From the NCBI GenBank assembly GCA_902533955.1, contig CACANV010000028.1:1-9762 (forward strand): DNA of 9,762 bases, in the 5' to 3' direction. This document shows positions 1-5,638 of this stretch, one piece after another; position 1 is the stretch's first letter; each line of letters begins with the position of its first letter. Position numbers and translations under genes: made by a program. Source of the stretch: an uncultured Pelagibacteraceae bacterium (GTDB lineage Bacteria > Pseudomonadota > Alphaproteobacteria > Pelagibacterales > Pelagibacteraceae). The notes beneath the pieces were generated by a model. The model did not search any database. It had not been told where the DNA came from and saw only the letters and a program-made list of their open reading frames with translations.

Positions 1-38
1 GAATGACTTATTTTTTATTTGCCAGTTATTCAAAAATA

Positions 39-410
39 TTATTTGTTTATTTTTAGAGGTGAGCCATGGACATTCTTCTTATTTTCACCAATAGTTGCCC
101 ACCAAATTATTAATAGAATTATACCAATTATAGTTAGTATAATTAACTGCCACCAACCTGATTTATTTATATCATGAAGTCTTCGTGCTCCAACAGAGAG
201 ATAAGGTAGAAAAGTTACTATACTAAATATTATATTTGTAGGTCCGCTACTATCAGAAGAATATCCTAAAATCATGACATCTACTACCATTGTAACTATT
301 CCACCTATAAAACCAAAAAGAGCAAACCACCAAAATTCAGATCTAGATGCTCTTCCAGAAAAAACAGCATATTTTGAAAAACAGGTTTTTATAGATGTTC
401 CTAAATCCAT
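39..410 (-). CDS. DUF805 family small inner-membrane protein
   Basis: A 123-residue protein with the two signature blocks of DUF805 (the YhaH-type family). The first is FSGRASRSEFWWF near residues 17-29; the second is VGARRLHDINKSGWW near residues 73-87. Hydrophobic stretches at about 25-50, 57-73 and 87-105 predict three or four membrane segments, with a short charged tail. The length is usual for the family, so it looks complete. The molecular function of DUF805 is not established, and no function is claimed here. The start at 410 places the first conserved block at the usual distance from the N-terminus. No Shine-Dalgarno sequence is visible; instead a 14-bp palindrome with a central TATA ends 2 nt before the ATG. 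The gene points away from the small exported-protein gene at 622 and is transcribed alone within this window. Family assignment is firm; role unknown. Confidence 0.88.
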   Translation of the reverse strand: MDLGTSIKTCFSKYAVFSGRASRSEFWWFALFGFIGGIVTMVVDVMILGYSSDSSGPTNIIFSIVTFLPYLSVGARRLHDINKSGWWQLIILTIIGIILLIIWWATIGENKKNVHGSPLKINK

Positions 411-412
411 AA

Positions 413-426
413 TGGTTTATAAACCA
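413..426. promoter_or_regulatory. 14-bp perfect palindrome at the DUF805 gene start (candidate -10/operator)
   Basis: TGGTTTATAAACCA is a perfect 14-bp inverted repeat ending 2 nt upstream of the DUF805 ATG. On the minus strand it contains TATAAA (416-421), a good -10 match about 5 nt before the start codon, which would give an almost leaderless message. The -35 match 17 nt further upstream (TTTAAA) is weak. A regulator-binding dyad or a chance AT-rich palindrome are both possible. The sequence is seen; the function is inferred. Confidence 0.35.
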
Positions 427-507
427 GATAGACTTAAATTTAAATAATATAAATATTTAGTATTGAAAATTCCAAAATATAACGAAAAATGTGACACTAA
501 TGCGCCA

Positions 508-628
508 AAACTCACTTTATCAAAACACTTCATTGCAAACTTCATTGTTAGAATTGCTTATTTTCTTTCTACTTGCTTTTTCGATATAGCACTTCATTGC
601 AAATTTGATTAAACTTACTTTATGAAAA
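508..628. repeat. Two pairs of short direct repeats upstream of the small exported-protein gene
   Basis: CACTTCATTGCAAA occurs exactly at 526-539 and at 590-603, 64 nt apart. A second element, AAACTCACTTTATCAAAA at 508-525, recurs with 16 of 18 matches at 611-628. There it covers the start codon of the downstream gene: ATC in the first copy is ATG in the second. CTTCATTG also appears a third time at 540-547. The elements lie in the order B-A ... A-B. This could be a decayed duplication of a gene start and leader, or paired regulator sites. The rest of 411-621 shows no convincing coding potential and no RNA gene. Confidence 0.6.
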
Positions 629-882
629 AGTTATCTCTATACATCTTTCTGGTTTTGATGTGGTGCAATGTTGGGTTTGCTGAAGATAAAAAAAAGTTAA
701 AACCATTAAAAGATTACTCTTTTGGTTTAAATGACAATATTATTAATTATGGATGGAAAATTAAATCAGTAAGAAAAACTAATGATAAAGAAATCTATGT
801 ATTAAACAAAAACAATTGGATTATGTATTGTGTAGTATTTTTTGCAGATGAAGAAATAGAAACAACTTGTAGCATTCCTTAA
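622..882 (+). CDS. Small exported protein of unknown function, two mature cysteines
   Basis: An 86-residue protein whose first 20 residues form a plausible Sec signal peptide: MKK, a hydrophobic core, then a cut after VGFA just before EDKKK. That leaves a mature chain of about 66 residues starting with a lysine-rich stretch. C70 and C83 are the only mature cysteines and could form a disulfide in the periplasm. Cys15 lies inside the hydrophobic core and is not followed by a typical lipobox serine or glycine, so a lipoprotein is unlikely. I do not recognise a named domain. Small exported proteins with a C-terminal cysteine pair are, in my recollection, common in SAR11 genomes. The gene stands alone: upstream is a repeat-bearing intergenic region and downstream is the opposing end of ssrA. 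No Shine-Dalgarno sequence is visible before the ATG. Signal peptide, length and position support a real gene; function unknown. Confidence 0.7.
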   Translation: MKKLSLYIFLVLMWCNVGFAEDKKKLKPLKDYSFGLNDNIINYGWKIKSVRKTNDKEIYVLNKNNWIMYCVVFFADEEIETTCSIP

Positions 883-934
883 ACTATTGCAATTGGAATT
901 AATAATTTATTTTTATCTTTTTTCATAATTTTTA

Positions 935-963
935 GGGGCGTTCTGTTGCCAGGTGCCCCGAAC
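935..963 (-). other. tmRNA H-type pseudoknot
   Basis: In plus coordinates GGGGC (935-939) complements GCCCC (955-959) and GTTC (940-943) complements GAAC (960-963). The two helices interleave, giving an H-type pseudoknot near the 3' end of the coding piece. This is the only GC-rich patch in the surrounding sequence, as expected for structured RNA. Confidence 0.7.
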
Positions 964-987
964 CCCGTAACTTAATTAATAAATTAA

Positions 988-1017
988 TTAAGCTGCAAGT
1001 GCGTAACTTTCGTTAGC
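988..1017 (-). other. tmRNA proteolysis-tag reading frame
   Basis: Codons GCT AAC GAA AGT TAC GCA CTT GCA GCT TAA encode the nine-residue tag ANESYALAA and a stop. It is close to the enterobacterial ANDENYALAA but one residue shorter, with a single acidic residue. The final LAA is the ClpX-recognised end in studied bacteria. Confidence 0.85.
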
Positions 1018-1111
1018 ATTTATAAATTAGCCCATTACGGCGGAACAATACCGAACGAAAGAATAACTTTTAGACACCCGTCGATCCTAATTCACCCCCA
1101 TAAGTTGAAAA

Positions 1112-1180
1112 TGGTGGAGGTGGTGGGTACTGCCCCCACGTCCGTAATGGTTATTACGAAATTCGTTTATCGTCATAGTT
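1112..1180 (-). ncRNA. ssrA: tmRNA acceptor piece
   Basis: This is the 3' half of the tRNA-like domain. The encoded CCA is at 1112-1114 and the discriminator A at 1115. The acceptor strand is 1116-1122. The T stem GTGGG/CCCAC is at 1135-1139 and 1123-1127, with a seven-base loop GGCAGTA rather than the usual TTCRA type. Before it, 1150-1155 and 1162-1165 can pair with 1062-1067 and 1052-1055 of the coding piece to form helix 2 across the break. The mature 5' end is not defined by the sequence. A hairpin GTTGG-TTTT-CCAAC at 1178-1191 may be the piece's leader or its first helix. Confidence 0.85.
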
Positions 1181-1197
1181 GGAAAACCAACATTATT

Positions 1198-1225
1198 AAT
1201 ATAAAACCAAATATTAAAGATTCAA
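1198..1225 (-). promoter_or_regulatory. Candidate ssrA promoter
   Basis: On the minus strand TTGAAT (1220-1225) is followed after 16 nt by TATATT (1198-1203), a good -35/-10 pair. Transcription would start near 1191, at the hairpin that begins the predicted acceptor piece. The site lies wholly inside the thyX leader, so the two divergent promoters must overlap or be adjacent. I could not pick a convincing thyX promoter. Confidence 0.5.
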
Positions 1226-1235
1226 TAAATTATTC

Positions 1236-2183
1236 ATGAAGTTAACAACAGAACAATTAAATGAGATAAAAGATCAACAATCTCAAGAGAATCGAACAAA
1301 AAGAGTCACTGCACCTGAGCTAGAAAAAATCCTGTATGAAGCTATACCTGCTTTAGATCATGGTTTTGTTAGAGTTATTGATTATATGGGAGACGATACT
1401 TCTATAGTTCAGTCTGCAAGAGTTTCATACGGAAAAGGAACAAAAAAAATTTCGACAGACAGTGGTTTAATTAAGTATTTAATGCGTCATTGGCATAGTA
1501 CGCCTTTTGAGATGTGCGAAATAAAATACCATGTCAAACTACCAATATTTATAGCACGTCAATGGATTAGACATAGAACGGCAAATGTAAATGAATATTC
1601 TGCACGTTATTCCATATTAGATAAAGAGTTTTATTTACCATCAAATGAAAACTTAGCTGCACAATCTGTGAGCAACAGACAAGGCAGAGGAGATGTGATT
1701 GAGGGTGAACAAGCTAAAGAAGTTTTAGAAATTCTAAAAAATGATGCTGAAAGAACATACAATAATTACGAGATGATGCTTAATCAAAAATTTGATGGTT
1801 CTACTATTGATGATAATAAAAAGGGGTTAGCAAGAGAACTTGCAAGAATGAATTTAACTTTAAATACCTATACGCAATGGTATTGGAAAACTGATTTACT
1901 TAATTTAATGAACTTTTTAAGATTAAGAGCAGATAGCCATGCACAATACGAAATAAGGGTATACGCAGATATAATGTTGGATACAGTTAAAAAATGGGTT
2001 CCAATAACATATGATGCATTTATGGATTACAGAGTTGGAGGAACAGAGGTTTCCGCTAAAGGAAAAATTATTATTCAAAAGCTAATTAAAGGTGAAGAAG
2101 TAAATATTGAAAATTCAGGCTTATCTAAAAGAGAGTGGAACGAACTAATGGAGGCTTTTGAATTAAAAACAAAGTTAATTTAA
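1236..2183 (+). CDS. thyX: Flavin-dependent thymidylate synthase ThyX
   Basis: ThyX makes dTMP from dUMP using methylene-tetrahydrofolate, FAD and NADPH in the cytoplasm, replacing the unrelated ThyA and avoiding dihydrofolate formation. The 315-residue protein carries the ThyX signature [14 protein letters not shown] at residues 112-125, a close fit to RHRxxSxNExSxRY with Asn at the usual Ser position. The substrate-binding C-terminal block around residues 203-245 has [18 protein letters not shown] and [11 protein letters not shown]. About 45 residues precede the catalytic fold, longer than in the shortest ThyX proteins. The ATG at 1236 has no clear Shine-Dalgarno sequence. It starts about 45 nt from the divergent ssrA transcript. 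The downstream sulfatase-like gene starts 12 nt after its stop, so the two are probably cotranscribed. Family call is secure; whether thyA exists elsewhere in the genome cannot be seen. Confidence 0.96.
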   Translation: MKLTTEQLNEIKDQQSQENRTKRVTAPELEKILYEAIPALDHGFVRVIDYMGDDTSIVQSARVSYGKGTKKISTDSGLIKYLMRHWHSTPFEMCEIKYHVKLPIFIARQWIRHRTANVNEYSARYSILDKEFYLPSNENLAAQSVSNRQGRGDVIEGEQAKEVLEILKNDAERTYNNYEMMLNQKFDGSTIDDNKKGLARELARMNLTLNTYTQWYWKTDLLNLMNFLRLRADSHAQYEIRVYADIMLDTVKKWVPITYDAFMDYRVGGTEVSAKGKIIIQKLIKGEEVNIENSGLSKREWNELMEAFELKTKLI

Positions 2184-2195
2184 ACAACTATTCAA

Positions 2196-3659
2196 TTGTT
2201 CAATATAAATTTAAAATACTATTTTCTTAGATTATTTATTATTAATTTTTTTGGTTTTTTTTATTTAATAGATACGATTTCATTTTATAATGGTTTTTTT
2301 TCCGTTCAGTCAATTTTTTATTCTCTTAATATTTATTTAGTATATTTGTTTATTTTTTTTGAGGCATTTAGCTCTTTTTTTTCAAACTATGGATTAAACT
2401 TTAATTTTTTTTATTTAATTTTAGTTAATTTAAAAAATTTAAATTTTGGATATGTTGGTTTTATATTTTATCAGAATTTAAATTTAATTTATTTTTTTTC
2501 TTTAACTTTTTTTACATTGTTTTTTTTAGAAAAGAGTAATTATTCATTTAAATTAAAACTTAAATTTTTTAATAAAAAAAGGAATATTTTCCCAATTTTA
2601 TTGTTTGTTTTTATTGTTACAAATATAAACCCCGCACTGACACATCTAGAAATTTTGCAAAGATTCAAGCATATTTTTAATATAGGGGCAGAAGAGGATA
2701 GGCTTAATAAAAACAGCATACATCAAAATTTATTATATAAAACATTTTATAAAAATAATTTTTTTAGAAATGATAATTGGTTCCATGTAGCTAAAATTTC
2801 GTTCTTAAACTTAAAATTAGTTTCGGCAAAATTACCTCAAAGTCAAAATATATATAATGAATTTTCTAAAGTTATAAAAAATGAAATAATAGAAAAAGAT
2901 TATAATAATATTTATATAATTATAAACGAATCTTATCCAAATTTTAGAAATATAGAATTACAAAAAAAATTATTTGATGCGATTGTTAAGGGGAATGAAG
3001 ATTTTTTTATTAAAGTTCATAAAAAAAAATGGAATAAAGATTATTCTACTCTTGGAGTAGAAATGAATTTTTTTTGTAACAATGAGGCAGATTTTCATCA
3101 ATTTACGAAGCTAGATTTAAAAGATTTTGTTGAAGAAAATAATTGTTGGATTAATAAATTCCGTCATAAAAATATGATTTACATTCATTCTTACGAGAGT
3201 TCTTTCTTTGGCAGAAATAAATATAGAAGTTTTTTTAATGAAAGTTTTTTTAAAGAGGATTTAAAAAAAAAAAATTTAAAAGAATGTTACCAGCGATTTT
3301 CTGGAATTTGTGATACAGAAATATTAGATAATTTAGAAAATATAATTAAAACTAAAAATAATAATTTTTTAATTTTTTTAACTTTAAACAATCATGCTCC
3401 AACCAAAAATGTTACAGATATTAAATATATAGATTGTGAAAAACATTATCCATTAAATCAAAATGATCAAAATTGTATTTTATATAATAATCAAATTCAT
3501 TTTAATAAAAGTTTATCTAAATTAATTTCTAAAATGAGTGTAAATGATATTTTAGTTTTTTTTGCAGATCATCCGCCTCATTATAAACATAGAAATCTTA
3601 TATATTTTGAAGATACATTACCTATGTTTTTTTTTAAAAAAAAAATAACTTTAAATTAA
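2196..3659 (+). CDS. Membrane-anchored sulfatase / LTA-synthase-like protein
   Basis: A 487-residue protein with an N-terminal membrane region (hydrophobic segments near 8-33, 37-60, 83-112 and 130-143) and an extracytoplasmic domain of the alkaline phosphatase/sulfatase superfamily from about 235 onward. Landmarks are IYIIINESYPN at 239-249 (Glu245, first metal ligand), DYSTLGVEMNFFC at 282-294 (Thr285 or Ser284 as nucleophile), TLNNHAPT at 396-403, and FFADHPPH at 455-462, the family's DH metal pair. LtaS, EptA and OpgB-type enzymes move phosphoglycerol or phosphoethanolamine onto envelope glycans or lipids; the substrate here is unknown. The TTG start at 2196 is preferred because no Met codon occurs until residue 290. 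Base composition is visibly more AT-rich than its neighbours, with many A/T runs including A12 at 3263-3274. It is probably cotranscribed with thyX and looks like an accessory insertion between core genes. Confidence 0.78.
   Translation: MFNINLKYYFLRLFIINFFGFFYLIDTISFYNGFFSVQSIFYSLNIYLVYLFIFFEAFSSFFSNYGLNFNFFYLILVNLKNLNFGYVGFIFYQNLNLIYFFSLTFFTLFFLEKSNYSFKLKLKFFNKKRNIFPILLFVFIVTNINPALTHLEILQRFKHIFNIGAEEDRLNKNSIHQNLLYKTFYKNNFFRNDNWFHVAKISFLNLKLVSAKLPQSQNIYNEFSKVIKNEIIEKDYNNIYIIINESYPNFRNIELQKKLFDAIVKGNEDFFIKVHKKKWNKDYSTLGVEMNFFCNNEADFHQFTKLDLKDFVEENNCWINKFRHKNMIYIHSYESSFFGRNKYRSFFNESFFKEDLKKKNLKECYQRFSGICDTEILDNLENIIKTKNNNFLIFLTLNNHAPTKNVTDIKYIDCEKHYPLNQNDQNCILYNNQIHFNKSLSKLISKMSVNDILVFFADHPPHYKHRNLIYFEDTLPMFFFKKKITLN
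3627..3645. repeat. T9-A10 tract at the 3' junction of two converging genes
   Basis: Nine T followed by ten A lie inside the last codons of the sulfatase-like gene, 21 nt from the end of the opposing mrp gene. The tract is self-complementary. It could weakly terminate transcription from either side, but it has no GC stem, so a terminator is only a guess. It is also a likely slippage site. Confidence 0.35.
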
Positions 3660-3666
3660 GTTAACA

Positions 3667-4500
3667 TTATTTGTTCTCAATATAGGTATTTTTAATTTTT
3701 TCTGCGAATTTTATGTATTTTTTTGAAATTGCATGATCAGGCATACTTTCAACTATAGGAGTTCCAAGATCACCTTGCTTGCCAACTTCAGGATTAATAG
3801 GAATTTCACCTAAAAATTCTTTTTGAAATTCATTTGCTGTTTTTTCAACTCCACCTTCACCAAATATTGCATACTTTTTTCCATCATCGCCAATAAAATG
3901 ACTCATGTTATCTATTAACCCAATTATTTTAACTTTTAATTTATCAAACATTTTAATTCCTCTTTTAACATCTTGGAGAGCAATTTCTTGAGGAGTAGAA
4001 ACGATAATTACTCCATCCATTTTTATTTCTTGTGCAAACGTAAGTTGAGTATCACCAGTGCCTGGAGGCATATCTACTATAATAAAATCTAGATCTTTCC
4101 ATGCAACTTTTTGTGTAAAAGTTTTAATAGCACTAGTTACCATCGGTCCACGCCAAATCATTGGAGTTTGTTCTTCTGTTAAAAAACCAATAGACATACA
4201 TTGAACATCATATTTAGTAATTGGTTTTAAGGTTTTTCCATCACTTTCTGGCTTTTCGTTAATTGAGAATAATTTTGGTAAAGAAGGACCATAAATATCA
4301 GCATCCAGTAAACCAACTTTACATCCACTTTTTTTTAATGCTAAAGCAAGATTTGTAGCAAAAGTAGATTTACCGACTCCACCTTTTGCACTTGATATTG
4401 CTATTGTAAACTTAGTTCCTAGAATTGGGTTTTTTTGAAAGCTTTTTGGTTGTGTTTTTGCCTTCATAGCGTCACTTATGCCTACTTTTTTATCATTCAT
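3667..4500 (-). CDS. mrp: Mrp/NBP35 family P-loop ATPase, Fe-S cluster carrier
   Basis: Mrp (ApbC) is a cytoplasmic ATPase that carries and delivers Fe-S clusters to apoproteins. The 277-residue protein has the deviant Walker A KGGVGKST at 39-46, the DAD switch at 66-68 with the family block DADIYGPSLPKL, and the DMPPGTGD block at 143-150. Two features are unusual against E. coli Mrp (about 370 aa). The N-terminal MIP18/DUF59 domain is absent, with only about 30 linker residues before the P-loop domain. The CxxC that normally follows NMS is also missing: the sequence runs NMSHFIGDDGKKYAIFG (198-214) with no cysteine. The only cysteines are C60 and C101. Loss of these cysteines is, to my recollection, also seen in other alphaproteobacterial Mrp proteins. 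The gene is divergent from hflK across 52 nt and converges on the sulfatase-like gene with a 7-nt gap. Confidence 0.93.
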   Translation of the reverse strand: MNDKKVGISDAMKAKTQPKSFQKNPILGTKFTIAISSAKGGVGKSTFATNLALALKKSGCKVGLLDADIYGPSLPKLFSINEKPESDGKTLKPITKYDVQCMSIGFLTEEQTPMIWRGPMVTSAIKTFTQKVAWKDLDFIIVDMPPGTGDTQLTFAQEIKMDGVIIVSTPQEIALQDVKRGIKMFDKLKVKIIGLIDNMSHFIGDDGKKYAIFGEGGVEKTANEFQKEFLGEIPINPEVGKQGDLGTPIVESMPDHAISKKYIKFAEKIKNTYIENK

Positions 4501-4515
4501 ATAATTATCATTACC

Positions 4516-4566
4516 TTGTTTTTAAGCATAAAGACACTATATACAGTGTCGTATGAGTGATTTCAA
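4516..4566. promoter_or_regulatory. Divergent mrp/hflK promoter sharing one TATATA box inside a dyad
   Basis: GACACT (4533-4538) and AGTGTC (4545-4550) form an inverted repeat around ATATAC. The central TATATA (4538-4543) can act as -10 both ways. On the plus strand TTGTTT (4516-4521) lies 16 nt before it. On the minus strand TTGAAA (4561-4566) lies 17 nt before it. The hflK start would fall at about 4550-4553, giving a nearly leaderless message, while mrp would have a leader of about 30 nt. The sequence matches are seen; promoter and operator function are inferred. Confidence 0.5.
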
Positions 4567-5638
4567 AAATCAAAGCCCATGGGGCAGTCCTCCCGGAGGA
4601 GGAGGTAATGGTGGATTTAGAAGAGGACCAACACCACCAGATATCGATGAAGTCATAAAAAAAATTCAAAACACAATAAATAAAATTATAGGTGGTGGCA
4701 AAGGTGGAACAAAACCAATTTTATTTGGTTTAATTATATTAGTTGTATTATGGGCTCTAAGTGGTTTATACCGAGTATTACCTGATGAACAAGGTGTAGT
4801 CTTAAGGTTTGGTAAATTTGTAAATACTACTCAACCTGGACTTAATTATCATTTCCCTTTTCCGATAGAGAGCGTGTTAACGCCAAAAGTTACAAAAGTT
4901 AATAGAATAGATATTGGATTTAGATCAGAAAGAGATAGCGGTTTTACTTCTGGAGGAGTTGCTGATGTTCCTGAAGAAAGCTTAATGTTAACTGGAGATG
5001 AAAATATTGTAAATATCGACTTTTCTGTTTTCTGGGTAATAAAAGATGCAGGAAAGTTTTTATTTAAAATTCAAGATCCACAAGGAACTGTAAAAGCAGC
5101 AGCAGAAACTGCAATGAGAGAGGTTATTGCTCGATCAAATATTCAACCAATACTTACCGAAGGAAGATCGCTAATTGAAACAGATACACAATCAATAATT
5201 CAAGAAATATTAGATGAATACAATAGTGGTATACAAATTACTCAAGTTCAAACACAAAAGGCTGACCCACCCGATCAAGTAATTGATGCATTTAGAGATG
5301 TTCAAGCAGCAAGAGCTGATATGGAAAGGTCTAAAAACGAAGCCGAAGCATATGCAAATGATGTGATACCAAGAGCAAGAGGAGAGGCTGCAAAAATTTT
5401 ACAAGCTGCCGAGGCATATAAAAAAGAAGTAGTTGCAAAAGCAGAAGGTGAAGCAAGCAGATTCGTATCAATATATAATGAGTATGCTAAAGCAAAACAA
5501 GTTACACAAGAAAGAATGTTTTTGGAAACAATGGAAAAAGTTTTGGCTGATATTAACAAAATTATAATTGATAAAAATTCAGGATCGGGAGTTGTTCCGT
5601 ATTTACCATTACAAGAACTAAAAACAGGTACAAATTAA
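4553..5638 (+). CDS. hflK: HflK, SPFH-domain modulator of the FtsH protease
   Basis: HflK pairs with HflC to form a large membrane-anchored, periplasm-facing cage that in E. coli encloses the FtsH protease and modulates its degradation of membrane and regulatory proteins. The 361-residue protein opens with the Gly/Pro-rich cytoplasmic tail typical of HflK (about 1-53), followed by one membrane segment at about 54-72. The SPFH/band-7 domain starts with YRVLPDEQGVVLRFGK at 73-88 and runs to about 240. A charged, Ala/Glu-rich coiled coil follows at about 245-320, then a hydrophilic tail. It lacks the long C-terminus of the 419-residue E. coli protein. The ATG at 4553 gives the canonical N-terminus and has no Shine-Dalgarno sequence, since an inverted repeat ends 2 nt before it. 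The stop overlaps the hflC start by 1 nt (TAATG), so translation is probably coupled. Confidence 0.96.
   Translation: MSDFKNQSPWGSPPGGGGNGGFRRGPTPPDIDEVIKKIQNTINKIIGGGKGGTKPILFGLIILVVLWALSGLYRVLPDEQGVVLRFGKFVNTTQPGLNYHFPFPIESVLTPKVTKVNRIDIGFRSERDSGFTSGGVADVPEESLMLTGDENIVNIDFSVFWVIKDAGKFLFKIQDPQGTVKAAAETAMREVIARSNIQPILTEGRSLIETDTQSIIQEILDEYNSGIQITQVQTQKADPPDQVIDAFRDVQAARADMERSKNEAEAYANDVIPRARGEAAKILQAAEAYKKEVVAKAEGEASRFVSIYNEYAKAKQVTQERMFLETMEKVLADINKIIIDKNSGSGVVPYLPLQELKTGTN

Larger units (their letters stand above)
931..1099 (-). ncRNA. ssrA: tmRNA coding piece with tag ANESYALAA
   Basis: It starts at 1099 with GGGGGTG, the 5' acceptor strand, followed by the conserved GGATCGACGGG of the D-loop region. 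The tag frame runs from 1017 down to a TAA at 988-990 and encodes ANESYALAA. Its ALAA end is what ClpXP and related proteases recognise, and the peptide resembles the E. coli tag. Just after the stop is a 22-nt perfect palindrome (971-992), then a pseudoknot in which 935-939 pairs with 955-959 and 940-943 pairs with 960-963. Calling GCT at 1015-1017 the resume codon is inference by analogy with other tmRNAs. No T-run terminator follows. Confidence 0.88.
931..1191 (-). ncRNA. ssrA: Circularly permuted two-piece tmRNA precursor (ssrA)
   Basis: tmRNA rescues stalled ribosomes by acting first as an alanine tRNA and then as a short message that adds a degradation tag. On the minus strand this gene is permuted as in alphaproteobacteria. 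The acceptor piece comes first and ends in CCTCCACCA, then a 12-nt spacer, then the coding piece beginning GGGGGTGAATTAGGATCGAC. The two ends form a 7-bp acceptor stem (1093-1099 with 1116-1122) whose third pair is G-U, the identity element for alanyl-tRNA synthetase. The tag frame at 988-1017 reads ANESYALAA then TAA. Downstream lie a hairpin and an H-type pseudoknot. The 5' end (about 1191) is set from a promoter candidate, and the 3' end (about 931) from the last helix; both are approximate. Maturation needs cuts on each side of the spacer. It was recognised from conserved sequence and pairing, not from a search. Confidence 0.94.

Noticed and set aside
1..38. End of another gene at the left edge
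   Set aside because: Too short and AT-rich to recognise any coding or RNA feature.
508..628. CRISPR array
   Set aside because: Only two copies of each repeat, unequal spacing, repeats too short, and no cas genes nearby.
883..934. Rho-independent terminator between the small exported-protein gene and ssrA
   Set aside because: The stretch is T-rich but has no convincing GC stem in either orientation.
971..992. 22-nt perfect palindrome as a terminator or protein-binding site
   Set aside because: It lies directly after the tmRNA tag stop and is best explained as a helix of the tmRNA coding piece; no T-run follows on the minus strand.
2196..3659. Pseudogene, because of the TTG start and late first Met
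   Set aside because: The frame is open for 487 codons with membrane segments and all sulfatase-fold landmarks in order, so it looks functional.
5302..5559. Minus-strand ORF of 85 codons inside hflK
   Set aside because: It is antisense to the Ala/Glu-rich coiled coil of hflK, shows no domain or start signal, and its composition mirrors the gene it opposes.
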